The notes beneath the pieces are model-generated. The model ran no database searches, was not told where the DNA came from, and worked only from the letters and a program-made list of their open reading frames with translations. Below, piece by piece: positions 1 through 10,668 of a stretch of DNA of 64,000 nucleotides; the stretch's first letter is position 1; each line of letters opens with the position of its first letter. The DNA comes from Acanthochromis polyacanthus (Eukaryota; Chordata; Actinopteri; Pomacentridae), in contig NC_067132.1 of assembly GCF_021347895.1 (NCBI RefSeq), forward strand, positions 3,393,268-3,457,267. Reading direction: 5' to 3'. A program made the position numbers and the translations under genes.

Positions 1-352
1 GACACAAACGGAATAAATATGCAAAATGTCAGTTCAGTGCAATAAAACAGCAGAACAGAACTCCTGAAATTCAGCTGACTTTTGGTTTTATTTCACTCAA
101 AGATGTTCAAAGGTCCTGTCATCCACTGCTGTTAAAAATCTACATTAAATGTGTTGTACAGTAATTTAATTACTACAGAGAACTGACACAGCTTAATGAG
201 TAAAAAGGATGTTAAAAAAAGACTTTTTGCAAATACAAGAATAAACATACACAAACTCATATTAAGAATTAATAAGGTCCATTTTTTACAGTGTTAGAAT
301 GAAGAGTTTGTGTTTTTCACTGATGAGCTGAAGAGGAACAATGAGTTTCTCT

Positions 353-538
353 CTAAAACACAGAAATAAAGCTCTTCTTCAGTCTTTCTGGAACAAACTC
401 ACCAAACCTTCCAAACATCACAGCACTGCTTAGTCCTTCAGTTACTGCTGCAGACATTCCTTTATCTTTATCCCTTTCTTGATTCCATTTCCAGAGTGAC
501 CAAACTGAACGGGAGTTCAGACTCAACATTTTCTTCAT
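353..538 (-). other. possible terminal exon/3' UTR of the minus-strand Ig gene
   Basis: A 61-codon open frame rich in charged residues lies downstream, on the minus strand, of the broken Ig-receptor copy. It is followed by an AT-rich stretch with an AATAAA-type motif (read on the minus strand, near 85-95). It could be a cytoplasmic-tail exon plus 3' UTR, but no conserved motif is recognised and splice sites are not convincing. Nothing else is recognisable between 540 and 1500. Confidence 0.2.
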
Positions 539-1627
539 TTGAAGCCCATCCTACATTTTTATCTTCTGGCTTCATACATCTGAACATAGAAATAACAAAT
601 AAAAAAGAGAAACAAACACAAATATAAAAACCAACACAGTAACTTGTTTGTTCTTCTTTAGTACAAAAGAAAAATAAACGTATTCGTCAATCATGATTCC
701 TTTGTTTTATTTTCTGTTTTATCTTCCTTTCAGTGACTTTAATGTTTTCATTTCATGGATGTTATTGAACTCTGACTGAGATCATCATCTTAGCTGATAC
801 AACAAAGCATGTTGTAGAAAATAAGTGGTGGAAATGTTCCTGAAACATCCCAGAAAACTAACTTGATGACAACAGTTTTCTCCTTTAACATGTTCCCTCC
901 CTTTCTAAGCTGTTCAAGATCAGTCTGCCCTGCTCGCCTTCTGTTCTCCTTTTGAATGACTTACCAAAGCTAGGATTGTCCTTGGACAGAAAAAGAGCCC
1001 TCCTGGCCGGACTCACAGCAGGGGAAAAAAAATGGTAGCTACATGATGGAACCCCCTACATTCTCTCTCTTTCCGAGCTTGGATTTTTACGTACTTGGAC
1101 ATTGCTTACTTGGAGTTGTCGACAGCCAAAGTTCATGGATCCAAAGACTCTGCTATTAAGGCTTGGTCCTCCTTACTAATTAGTCTGCGTGAGATGCAGA
1201 TTTAGGGTTCAAATATCTTGCTGTCTTTGTTTGTTTGCCTGTATTGGATCCAGGGGATGGGTAATTGAATTGAATTGATTTCATTTTTCATTTTCTTCTA
1301 TTTCTTTTTTTTTTATTTATTCATAGATATGTTATCTCTATGTTCTATTCTTTGCATTCTAGTTGAATAAATAGGTGGCTTTGTATTTTTTTCATGGAAA
1401 ACAAATAAAATAAAATAAAAAATTGGTCACAAAAAACATGTTCCCTCATATACTGTAGTTCACACAGAGCAGCACACAAGTTTAACACACAACTTTTACT
1501 GACCTGGTTCCACTGTTTGAAGTTCTTGTGTTGTTTCCTTGTTGACCTGAGAAATGTTCAGAAAACATCACCAACACAAAGAACATAAAAGAAATAAATG
1601 CAAAGTGGAGCAAGAACATCTTCTTAC

Positions 1628-1747
1628 CATTTTTCTTTTTATAGATCAGTAGAAGGACGACTATTACTATTCCTACCACTGCTGCTGCTATTAAAGCCAA
1701 AGTAGTTTTATCCATCATCTGCTTGATTCCTCCATTGACTGAACTCG
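1628..1747 (-). pseudogene. transmembrane exon of copy A
   Basis: It encodes a short stalk, then MDKTTLALIAAAVVGIVIVV and a further hydrophobic run, followed by the stop-transfer basic cluster YKKKNGKK. Acceptor TTTCAG and donor GTAAGA flank it. The hydrophobic core differs from copy B (12898-13038), which reads TLALITGTASIAVVVVVGG. Confidence 0.65.
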
Positions 1748-1872
1748 CTGAAACACAAAAAGATTCAGTTAATTTTCTGTCTCTGGAAGCTTCATGATGG
1801 AGTTTTGTGATCTTTGATGTTTGCAGGTCAAACACATCTTCCAGACAATCAGAGGAACTTTTGTTGTTTTAC

Positions 1873-1967
1873 CTCCACTTATCTTCACAGAGGTGTCACT
1901 TATCAGCGTCTCCTCAGCATTACTGAGCTGACAGGTGTACATTCCCTCCTGCTCTGAAGATAAGTCC
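1873..1967 (-). pseudogene. truncated third Ig exon of copy A
   Basis: Only the last third of the domain remains (LSSEQEGMYTCQLSNAEE, then VKISGG), followed by a GT donor. In copy B the same exon is 291 nt. The deletion breakpoints share the triplet GGA, as expected for end joining with microhomology. Confidence 0.7.
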
Positions 1968-1973
1968 ACTTAC

Positions 1974-2240
1974 TTGTTTTGTACAGAGTGGCCGTCCTCC
2001 TGTTTGTTGGAGTTGTGACGGTGCAGCTGTAGACCAGATCAGTATGACTGTGTGAGAGGATCAGAGAACTACTGATGCTGTAAAGCTGCTCTTCATTCTG
2101 CTGGACTGTGGTTGTGTTGTGGAGGCTGATGTTGGATGGAGGTGTGGTGGACCAGGTGAGCTCAGGTTGAGGGTAGATCCCCTCTGAGCTGCAGCTCATC
2201 CTGTTTTCTACCTGCTGGATGTTCACTTCATGGACTGGAG
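1974..2240 (-). pseudogene. C1-type Ig exon of copy A
   Basis: The exon is 267 nt, the same length as its counterpart in copy B (12131-12397). It encodes APVHEVNIQQVENRMSCSSE at its start and YSCTVTT near its end, giving the paired cysteines of a C1-like domain. The donor GTAAGT follows AAAACAA. The original intron is gone: six to nine bases after the donor the sequence jumps into the third Ig exon. Confidence 0.75.
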
Positions 2241-2371
2241 CTGGAAAAGAGGAGAAAAAATAAAATCTTTGATGTTCATTCAACAATATACTTGATGCTT
2301 TTCTCTTAGAAATAGATTGCACAAAAATTACTAAGAACTCAGGGGTTTCCTGTGTTAGTTGCTTCTCATAC

Positions 2372-2688
2372 TGTAAGCTTTAGGTTGATATAGGAAGCCT
2401 TTGGTCCGTTGATGGTACTGGTGTAACGATCATATGTGCCTTCATCCTGAACCTTCACTCCTGTCAGCTGCAGTGAGGCGTTTCCTCTGGAGATCTGGTC
2501 CTTGAACAGTGACGTCCTGTTTCTGAAGATCTGATGTTGATATCCAAGGTCATCTTGGTTGTCGTAGTACGAGCGGACAAAAAGGCTTCTAGTTTTGAAA
2601 CGAACACAGGTGATGATGTCATAAGGACCGACCTGGAAGCTGCATGGTAAGATGCATCTCTCCATAAAAACACAGGACACCTCAGTAT
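2372..2688 (-). pseudogene. V-set Ig exon of copy A
   Basis: The exon starts after an acceptor reading TTGCAG and opens DTEVSCVFMERCILPCSF, the B strand with its cysteine. The usual Q-D-E-G-T-Y motif is present but the expected Cys two residues on is Arg. The exon ends at ...INLKLT before GTATGAG. It is 317 nt long. In phase with the leader codon it ends in phase 0, whereas the next exon needs phase 1. Confidence 0.75.
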
Positions 2689-2759
2689 CTGCAACATCAG
2701 GTAAAGACCATGTTAGTGAGAGACTCAGACCTCTATCAGAAGTCCAATTGAGAGATTCG

Positions 2760-2902
2760 ACCTTCAAAAAAAAATCCTGGATCCAGACGGTGATCCGGAT
2801 CACCTCCAAAATCGAATTGATTCTTACTCTTGCTCTTCCGGACATCCTGTAAAAATTTGGTGAAAATCCGTCCATGACTTTTTGAGTTATGCTGTTAACA
2901 GA

Positions 2903-2983
<81 letters not shown>

Positions 2984-3015
2984 GGACAAACAGACAAACG
3001 GCATGGCGGAGGTAT
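2760..3015 (+). repeat. dispersed fish repeat with embedded (CA)n
   Basis: The text around 2790-2900 (GGTGATCCGGATCACC-type block, then 'GTCCATGACTTTTTGAGTTA') followed by a (CA)n tract at 2905-2980 and 'GGCGGAGGTA' at 3005-3014 is a widely dispersed fish repeat, probably the 3' end of a non-LTR element. It sits immediately upstream of copy A's V exon, where the leader would be expected. The class assignment is uncertain. Confidence 0.5.
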
Positions 3016-3980
3016 GCGCTCTCCGAGTGCTTTTCTAGTTGTTTATTGGACCGAACTGTGCTGCGTCTCAGTGAGTCCAAACTAACCCTGTCCAGCTGCC
3101 TTATTGTGTTACATGCATGGATGGATTAATATAGAGGAAATGGATTTCATTTAAATTGTTTTTGTTTTTCTACAAACATTTCATATTAAAACGTTTTCTG
3201 CTCCATGATTACTTCCTTCTTCAGTCTACAGTTTATCTTTGGGCCTTTATGAAGACTCATCACTGCTGGCAAAACAGGAGGAATCATTTCAACAGATGTT
3301 TTTCTGCTGAAAACAGTCCACAGTCTGAACCAAAGAACAGAGACATGAAGTCAGAACTGAACTGAGATTCATCCATTGAACTGAGAGATAAACATTCATC
3401 ACTTTATTTATTATCTGCTGATCATTAATGAGACGGCAGCAGTTAAAAGACTAATAATATTTATTGATCTGTGTTGATTGCTGATGTGTGAGCTGCAGTA
3501 ACAGTGATGTGTGACTGACTAACCTGGTTCAGCATCAGTGTTAACACTCAGTCAGGAAACGTAAGCTGCTGTTAGAACATGTTCATCTGATGTTGTCCAG
3601 ATGTGGACAGAAAACAACCATTCTCTGAGATGACTTTAACACTGACTTTAGCCTTTATCTCCATGATCTTAGTGATTCAGCAGCAGCGTCGGTAGAAACA
3701 AGGAAGCTGATAAATGTGGGAAGATAGAGTGTGAAGAGGAAAGAGGAGAGCAGTGATTGGTTCAAAACAGCTGAGTTGAGTTTCTGGTTAGAGACTGGGT
3801 TAATGTTGAAATCACAAACTCAATCTGCTCTCCACCCTCTTCTGTAGAAAAACCAGCATTACTTCAGGTCTGTGAGGTTTCTGGTCCTCCGATCGTCTCT
3901 CCTTCATATCAGGACTCTAAAGTTCAGTCTTTTCCTCCAGATCTGCTCTGAAACATCAAACAATCAGGACTGTGATCAGG
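3016..3980 (+). promoter_or_regulatory. 5' flank of the plus-strand Ig-receptor gene
   Basis: About 960 bp with no convincing ORF precede the leader ATG at 3981. By position this should contain the promoter and 5' UTR of the plus-strand HHLA2-like gene. A block just upstream of the ATG (about 3940-3980) recurs in degraded form near 10575-10612. I see no clear TATA box. Confidence 0.3.
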
Positions 3981-4035
3981 ATGAAGGTTTGTGTGTTTCT
4001 CATGTTTCTGTGGATTGTGACTGTTTCCAGAGGAG
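3981..4035 (+). CDS. signal-peptide exon of copy B
   Basis: The exon encodes MKVCVFLMFLWIVTVSRG, a typical hydrophobic signal peptide, and ends with one extra G before GTGAGT. Joined to the exon at 11719 (starting AT) the split codon is GAT, giving ...SRG-D-TEVSC in frame. This phase match is the reason for linking an exon 7.7 kb away. Confidence 0.7.
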
Positions 4036-4801
4036 GTGAGTGAAAACTTTCTCTTCTCTTCATGTGTTTTAGTTTCTCCTTATTTTCCATCCATGAGTTT
4101 ATTGTGTTTGACAAGTTGAGCTCTGTTGGTCTCATTAACTGTGGAAAGAGATCAGAATCAGCTTTAATGGTCAAATATGGAAACAACATAGAAGGAATTA
4201 GGTCTCAGCTGTTGGTGTCACTCTGGGAATAATAACTGTAGAAAGAAGAAAACCAATAATGATTATGGAAAAATATAGGACTGGATTTAAGGCGTTAACA
4301 TTGACACCCCTAATTTTTGTGCAAGAATAAATTGTAAGCATTCTTATCAAATGTTTTTGCTTTTGTTGGCATAGTGCCAACAGCAGTAGCCTGAAGATCA
4401 ATACCAGATTAACTGACAATCTGTGGCTTCAAAAAAACAGCAGAAGTACTGTTACTGTTTTCAAAGGTTACTGCAGTTGAACTGGTGGATGAGAGTCAGT
4501 TTACTTTTAAACATTTTAAGTAAAACAACGAGATTCTATAAACCATTTGACCACATTTTATCCAGACATTTCTCATTCCTGCCTTCAGAGCGCTGTGCTT
4601 CATCTAATTTTACCCCCGTTATTCTGGATTTATTGATTTTACAGGGACTAAACAAGTTAATCAACATTTTATTTCATTCAGTGAATCGACAGACAGACAG
4701 ACAGACTTTTTGACTTTTAGCAAACTTTAATTATGCGACATTCTGACAATATTTCAAGACATTTACATTTTTACATGTAAATTAATAAAACAATAATAAT
4801 T

Positions 4802-4804
<3 letters not shown>
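4036..4804 (+). other. start of intron 1 of copy B
   Basis: No gene, RNA or clear mobile element is recognised before the (CA)n tract that begins at 4805. Short open frames here have no recognisable content. Confidence 0.5.

Positions 4805-4858
<54 letters not shown>
4805..4858. repeat. (AC)n microsatellite at the LINE 3' end
   Basis: A pure AC dinucleotide tract of about 54 bp. On the minus strand it is (GT)n and begins only about 28 bases after the LINE stop codon, so it is either the element's own 3' tail or its insertion target. Confidence 0.9.
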
Positions 4859-4860
<2 letters not shown>

Positions 4861-4886
4861 AAAAAACAAAAACAAAAACTAGTCCT

Positions 4887-7800
4887 TCAGAAATTAAGTA
4901 CCAAAGAGCCATCCTTCTCCAGCGAGCACAGGACCTGCCTGACAGCCCACACATCCCTAAAACCATCCAAGTTGTTTGTCAATTTATAAAATGCATATTC
5001 AATTCTGAGTCGAGCTGCTACCAAACCCTTCAAACAAGAGACTGGGTCAGTCCAGCCCACCCCCAGCACTTTGTTCTTACGACTTTTCCATATTGCCAAT
5101 TTGGCACTAGCAAAGACAAAATTAATCAACACCAGAGTTCGCTTTTTCTTGGGAGTGTATTTGGGACCAAAGATGAAAAGGGGAAAAGAAAACACCTCTC
5201 CCAAACCCCCCACCCACTCCTGCAGCGTTCCAAAAAGCCCAGCTAGTCTGGGACAGGACAGCACCAGGTGTTTGGTGGTCTCTGTGTGTGAGCAGAAAGG
5301 ACACCCCTCCCCAGTGCTTGGATCAAGGTGAGCTCTGTATCTGTTCGTAGCTATTACTCCATGTATAATCCTCCACTGGAGATCAGCCACACGTTCCTCC
5401 ACAGGAGGCTTATACAGGACCCTCCAGCTGCCGTTAGGGGAAAAGCCTGAGCCAAAACTCTCAGTCCACTTGGACTCCCTGACTCCAGTGAGGGAGTCCA
5501 GGTTCAGCACCTTCATGCAGCTCAGGTAAAACTGCTTTCCTGTGCAGGAGCTCAAAGTCCCTTGTGATGGACTCCTCAGAGACAGCAGCAGCCCACTCTG
5601 CTCTCTCCAGTCACCCACTGCAGGACTCACACTCAGAGACGGGAAGGTGTACTCATGGCCGTCTGTCCAACGCTCGGCCAGACCCCAACTCTGAGCAAAG
5701 GCCCTGAGGGGCCCCGACAGGGACTGCCACACCTCCTTCATCAAGTTCTGCAGCACTCTGGTTGATCTTATGCCAGTAAGCTGAGCCAGTCTCTCCACGG
5801 GGGTTCTTGCGAGGTGTCCAAGCTTCGTGACTCCTGCTTTAACGAAAGCACTTTTCAACGTGACAGAGGACAGCACGGTGCTAACCAGGAGATCATTACT
5901 GAAAAGTGGCTCCTCAAACAGCAACGTCCCGGGCTTTGGGTCAGACATTCGAGTGAACACTAGAGTCCTCCAGGCCTCAAACACAGACATGTAAAAAGGT
6001 GAGAGTTCAGTGAAGCTTGAAGCAGGGGGCTTCAGCAGGAACAGCTGCTTGTCCAGTCCCAGTCCTCCAGCTTTCCGGAGCAGCAGCACGGCTAACGCCG
6101 ACCAACTGAGAGATGATCTATACAGCAGCCGCTGAGCTGCCTGAAGCCTGAAAGCTGCAGTCCTGGAGGCGATGTCGATCAAACCCTGTCCCCCCTCTGC
6201 CACCGGAAGGTACAGGACGGATGCTCGAAGCCAGTGATGACCCGACCAGAAAAAGTCCACCAGGAGCCGTTGCAGATGTTTCATCAGTCCAGATGGAGGG
6301 TTCAGCACATAGAGTCTGTGCCACAGGGATGACACCACCAGATTGTTGACAATCAGAGCTCTGCCCCTGTAAGACGTCTGAGGTAGCAACCATTTCCATT
6401 TAGATAACTTGGCTTCTACCTTTTCCAGCACTCCCTCCGAGTTTTTAGCTATAATGTCTTCACTTCCCAAATACACTCCCAAGACCTTTAGCCCCCTGTT
6501 TCCCCACCTGAGGCCACCAGGAAGACTGGGAATGTTCCCTGCATTCCAGTGACCGACCAAACAAGCCTCACTTTTGTCCCAGTTAACTTTTGCTGAAGCA
6601 GCCTTTTCATAGAGGCCCAGACAGTTTTTTAGCTGCTGGGTGTCCTCCTGACCCTGCACAAAAACATTAACATCATCAGCATAAGCAGACACAACTAAAG
6701 ACCTGTTCTGAGCTGGTTCAGGTAAACATAAGCCCCTCAATTGCTTTCTGAGTCTACAAAGAAGAGGCTCAATGGCCACACTGTACAGTTGGCCAGAGAG
6801 AGGACAACCCTGCCTGATGCCTCTGCCAACTGTAACAGGACCGCTGAGCCCACCGCCCACCTTCACTACACAACATGCACCACTGTACAAAAGCTTCACC
6901 CAGGAAAGGAAGTGCTCCCCAACACCAAAAGCCTGCAATGTAGAAAACAAAAAGGAGTGATCTATACGATCGAAGGCTTTCTCCTGGTCAATAGATATTA
7001 TTCCAGTCTTTAAGTTGTACAGTTTGCACACATCAAAAGTGTCATGCATTAAAAACAAATTGTCCAACATGGATCTGTCAGGGACACAGTAAGACTGATC
7101 AGCACCAATGATAAAATCCATAAAACCCTTCAGTCTGTTGGCTAAAACCTTTGACAATATTTTATAGTCCGTACATAAAAGGGCTACGGGTCTCCAGTTC
7201 TTCAGCAGCGTCAGGTCCCCCTTCTTTGGCAGAAGCGATATCACCGCCCGCCTGCAGGAGGCCGGAAGAGTTCCCCTCAGGAAAGACTCCTGAAACACGT
7301 CCAGCAGGTCCGGTCCCAGGGTGCTCCAGAAGTGTTTAAAGAAATCTGCTGGTAAACCGTCCATACCCGGTGCTTTCCCTGAGGCCATCTTTGTTACTGC
7401 AGAGGTCAGCTCCTCCAAGGTGATGTGGCAGCCCAAGGTGTCCTGATCTGCTGGGCTCAGCTGAGAAAGGTCCTGGAGAAGCTCAGCTGCAGCCTCCACA
7501 TTACAGCGCTCAGCTCTGAACAGCTCGGAGTAGAAAGCCACGGCATGCCTCCTCATCTCAGTGGGGACTGAGGTTAACCCCCCATCAGGCAGGCGCAGAC
7601 ACACCATTTGTTTCCTTTGGCCTTGTGACTTCTCCAAGTTGAAAAAGAAGGACGTTGGTGCATCAATGTCTCTGATGGTGGTGAAGCGGGCTCGGACCAG
7701 GGCTCCTTTAGCTTTCTCCAGGAGGAAAGAGTTCAGCTGCTGTTTCTTGGAGAGCAACTGTTCAGGGTTCTCCACGGACACGCACTCCAGCTCCCTGATC

Positions 7801-8758
7801 TCTGCCTCCAGCTGCTCCATGGCCCTTCGGACTTCTGCAGTGGACTGGGCGGAGTACTGTTAGCAGAAAACCCTAATCTGACCCTTTCCTACCTCCCACC
7901 ACTGACTAAGAGAAACAAAAAACTCTTTCCTGGACCTCCACTCTGCCCAAAACAGTTTAAAATTTTTACAAAAATTAAAATCATTTAAAAGTTTTATATT
8001 AAAATGCCAGAATGACCTGGACTTTCCTGAAGAAGCCAAAACCAATTCTAATAAAACCAGGTGATGGTCAGAGAAACCGACTGGTTGGATTTGACTCTTG
8101 GCTGCACGAGTAATAAAAGACGATGAAATATAAAATCTGTCCAGTCTCGCTGTACTGACCATGCCGTCAGAGACTCTCACCCAGGTGTACTGTCGAGTGT
8201 CGGGTGTTTTAACCTCCAGATGTCAACAAGGTTTGCCTCTGCAACCATCTGGGCCAGGAAAGAGGATGACTGAGACTGAATTTCCTGTCCTATCCTGTCC
8301 AAAGTGCCGTCAGGGCAGCAGTTCCAATCCCCCCCCAGTATGATGCACTCCCCCTGACTGCTACTCCCTAAACTGTTTTTTAACAGATTAAATAAAACTA
8401 AACATTCAGAGCTTTGATTAGGTGCATAAATGCTAAATAAATTAAAAACAAACCCCATGATTTCTACCTTTACCATTAAAGCTCTGCCCGCCATGATCTC
8501 ACAGCTGGATAAAATGGTAACATGTATGGATGGGGAGAATAAAACAGCCACTCCAGCACTACGGTTTGAGCCATGGCTGAGTGCATACTGACCCCCCCAC
8601 CACATTCCCCAGTCTGCCTCATTAACACTGTCACTGTGTGTTTCTTGCAACAAAACTACATCTATTTTTTTCTGTTTAATAATTTCAGATACTAATGCTC
8701 TTTTCTGTGGGCTTCTACCCCCATTAATATTTAAAGAAGCTACCCTTAAAGGCTGCAT
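4887..8758 (-). pseudogene. Tx1-LINE ORF2 (endonuclease-reverse transcriptase), inactivated
   Basis: The likely start is MQPLRVASLNINGG at 8758, the APE endonuclease N-terminus; LLQETHS and GGDWNC motifs follow. At about 8180-8205 a one-base shift ends the frame (TGA after DSTPG) and the protein continues in another frame as VRVSDGMVSTARLDRFY...SDHHLV. At 7860-7862 there is an in-frame TAA, exactly 14 codons before the Met at 7820, where the 977-codon main frame begins. In that frame, A/LDQEKAFDRIDH lies near residue 282 and the catalytic YADD near residue 379 (about 6684-6673). A C-x2-C-x5-H-x4-C knuckle (CPFCSHTETTKHLVLSC) lies in the C-terminal part. Its role was target-primed reverse transcription. 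Confidence 0.85.
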
Positions 8759-8841
8759 ATGAGGAGACATGAAAAAGAGCAGGACAGACAGAAAAATACA
8801 GCAGAGAGAAAACACCCTGTGACACACAATCATTTTTGAAA

Positions 8842-9645
8842 TTATTTGGAAACCTTACGTTTTTTCAGTACTTTTTTTCCCCTTAGAATTTTCCTCACAT
8901 GTGCGACATGCTTTTGGAGACGATACCGTTTTTTGTCACACAGCAGGTCCTTACCTACGACCTTCTGCAGAGTATCAACAGATTTCACAAATTTCTGCAT
9001 GTCAGGGAAATAATCCGTTATCTCCACTGACCTGCCAAAAGAGTCATCTAAGAAATCTGTCACCTCCTCCAAAGAATATAAATCTGTGCTCAGTGACACA
9101 CTATCTGCCACAGACAAAGAATCTGAGTCAACATCAGCATCTGAGAAGACCACTGCCTGCTGGCTGCGACCTGGAGCAGCCTGAGACCCAGTCTGCAGCT
9201 TCTGCTCTGTGTCTACAGCCTCCACCTGCATCAGCTCACCTGCAGCCCCCACCTGCTCAGGAGCACAAACTCCCAAATCCTCTGCTGTGTGAGCCTCTGC
9301 ATGCTCAACACGGCACTCAGTCACAGTATTCACTGGCACACTTTCAATAAAACCCGAGTTAGACTCGGAAACACTGTGCTGTGCGGCAGCCGCGGAGGGC
9401 GCGCCAGCAGCAGCCGCCGCGGCCGAGCCCGTGGGACCGGCAACAGCCACCGAGCCCCCAGAGCAGGCAATCGCAGGCTCTGGCTCCGAGGAACCGGCCG
9501 CAGCCACCGCGCCCGCGGGACCCGCGACCACAGCCCGCCCGGCCCCACCGCTCACCTCCCCGCTGTCAACCCCGGCCAGTCTCACCGTTTGCTGTCTGTG
9601 TGGACAGGCAACACGTTTATGGCCCACGTCCACGGCCGCCTTAAT
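8842..9645 (-). pseudogene. Tx1-LINE ORF1, C-terminal part
   Basis: The reading frame opens upstream in unrelated sequence but becomes LINE-like at VDVGHKRVACPHRQQTV, the second half of a CCHC knuckle. An Ala/Gly/Pro-rich low-complexity linker follows (GC-rich, 9360-9560), then an acidic segment, and a lysine-rich end (GKKVLKKRKVSK). It stops 84 bases before the ORF2 start. ORF1 proteins coat the LINE RNA. The true N-terminus is missing. Confidence 0.7.
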
Positions 9646-10284
9646 GCACGGGCTTACCTGGGCTGAAGCCCAGGGGCCTACCAAGTTCAGGGGCCTATCA
9701 ATGAGCTGGAAAAGTCGCATTGTTTTTGTTGCTTGTCAAGTTCTCTGTCAATCATTTTATACTTCACATTCGTGGCTGGTAAGACCCGCCCCGCTCTCGT
9801 TGATTACTGTTGTTGTTAAGTCCACCTAACTTCCCCCCTTGAGTGACAGCTGAAAAATGACGGGGAAAAAGAAATTTGAGAGCGGCGCTCACAAAAGAAA
9901 GGTGTTTCGGGACAAAGAAACCCAGAAAAAGCAATTACTTAAGAGCATCCCAAAGCTAACAGGATTCTTTAAACCGTCCGAAACGGATGGTGGTGGCTAT
10001 TCAGCGGCATTGAGTTTACCGGAGGCAGCAGACGAGTCGGGGCTCGCGCAGGTAGAAGTGAGAGAGGAAAAGAGAAGAGGATCGGTGGATGAGGAAGAGG
10101 GAGTAGCGGGGGAGGAAGAGGGAGGAGGAGACGAGGGGGAAGAGGAGGAGAAGGATCAGGGAGGAGGAGACGAGGAGAAGGATCAGGGAGGAGGAGACGA
10201 GTCCGGCAGTGGCCCTTACAGCAGCGACCCGGGCCTCTGGGGAAACAAAATTGACCGGCAGGCGCGCGCTTACTGGGCGAAAAT
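9646..10284 (+). mobile_element. hAT-type transposon 5' fragment (ZMYM1/TTF-like)
   Basis: The block starting near 9640-9690 (GGGCTTACCTGGGCTG...) looks like a hAT terminal region. It is followed by an ORF (9857 onward) with the basic start MTGKKKFESGAHKRKVFRDK, an S-I-P-K-L-T-G-F-F-K motif, an acidic low-complexity stretch, and DPGLWGNKIDRQARAYW. These are the N-terminal landmarks of fish ZMYM1-like hAT transposases (the DP-x-LW motif precedes the TTF zinc finger). The match ends at about 10284, so only the first exon-sized part remains. The 5' boundary abuts the LINE. Confidence 0.65.
9857..10282 (+). pseudogene. ZMYM1-like hAT transposase, N-terminal fragment
   Basis: About 140 codons are transposase-like; the central part is a Glu/Asp/Gly repeat from GAGGAAGAGGG-type simple sequence. 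The frame continues to 10381 only by chance, since the text after 10285 belongs to a different repeat tail. No catalytic residues are included. Confidence 0.6.
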
Positions 10285-10365
10285 GGGTGTGATGTTTCAT
10301 GTCAAGCTTTGGGTACCTTGCAGGTATAGGAAAGTGCCATATAAATACAGACACAATAGAGCAAA
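10285..10365 (+). repeat. SINE/L2-type 3' tail fragment
   Basis: The sequence GCTTTGGGTACCTTGCAG...GTGCCATATAAATACAG resembles the conserved '-GCTTTG-GTACCT...GCGCTATATAAAT-' tail shared by fish SINEs and L2-type LINEs. Confidence 0.5.
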
Positions 10366-10569
10366 ATTAGTTAGAATATTGTGAAAAAGCAAAGAATACT
10401 GTTGTCTTATGTTGAGGTGTTTATTAACAGAATAACTTGATACTAAAAGCTACATGTGGACAAACTTTGTACTTTACATTCTTCTGTCATCATCATAAAA
10501 TAACAATCATGGAATGATGAGCTGTCTCTAGTTTATCAAATGTGGTTTTTATAAATCTTTACCGTCCAG

Positions 10570-10668
10570 TTTTGCTCTGAAATGTGACATAAATCAAGAT
10601 TATGATCAGGAGAAAGTTTTCCATGTTTCTGTAGATTTTAGTTTCCAGAGGTGAATGAAAACTGCTGA
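10570..10668 (+). pseudogene. degenerate second leader exon of the HHLA2-like gene
   Basis: This stretch aligns by eye with the true leader region 3944-4045: the shared text includes GCTCTGAAA, GATCAGGA, CATGTTTCTGT and GTTTCCAGAG. Here the start ATG and several codons are destroyed, and the donor is GGTGAATG. It is a relic of a local duplication of the first exon, within what is now intron 1. The rest of 10381-11718 holds nothing I can identify. Confidence 0.55.

Larger units (their letters stand above)
1504..2688 (-). pseudogene. HHLA2-like: HHLA2-like (B7/butyrophilin family) receptor, broken copy A
   Basis: Read on the minus strand, the order is V-type Ig exon (2688-2372), C1-type Ig exon (2240-1974), remnant of a third Ig exon (about 1967-1873), transmembrane exon (1747-1628) and a short tail exon (1546-1504). 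Family members are type I membrane proteins that signal to lymphocytes through their Ig domains. The match to copy B at 11719-13138 is very close. Lesions seen: the second V-domain cysteine (Y-x-C motif) is Arg (reads TYDRYT; copy B has TYECYT); one base is missing at the V-exon donor, so V and C1 no longer join in frame; a deletion removed the C1-C2 intron and most of the third Ig exon; no leader exon is visible upstream, where a (CA)n-containing repeat begins. The HHLA2-like name rests on recognition of the sequence; membership of the B7/BTN group is firmer. Confidence 0.75.
4859..9645 (-). mobile_element. Tx1-clade (L1-like) LINE, 5' truncated
   Basis: Two minus-strand frames in LINE order: an ORF1 remnant (9645-8842) ending in a basic C-terminus, then ORF2 (8758-4887) with APE endonuclease, reverse transcriptase and a C-terminal CCHC knuckle. 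The text around ISLLPKKGDLTLLKNWRPVA and DQEKAFDRIDH is characteristic of the Tx1 group described from Xenopus. The 5' end is lost inside ORF1, whose remnant opens at a zinc-knuckle half (VGHKRVACPHRQQ). ORF2 has a frameshift and a nonsense codon, so this copy is dead. The 3' UTR is only about 28 nt before (GT)n. Confidence 0.85.

Noticed and set aside
2366..3080. Open frames encoding (Val-Cys)n or (His-Thr)n
   Set aside because: They are translations of the (CA)n microsatellite; the same applies to frames at 49130-49433, 55421-55717 and 63554-63854.
9289..9829. GC-rich plus-strand open frames over the LINE ORF1
   Set aside because: They are antisense shadows of the Ala/Gly/Pro-rich ORF1 linker and lack recognisable content.
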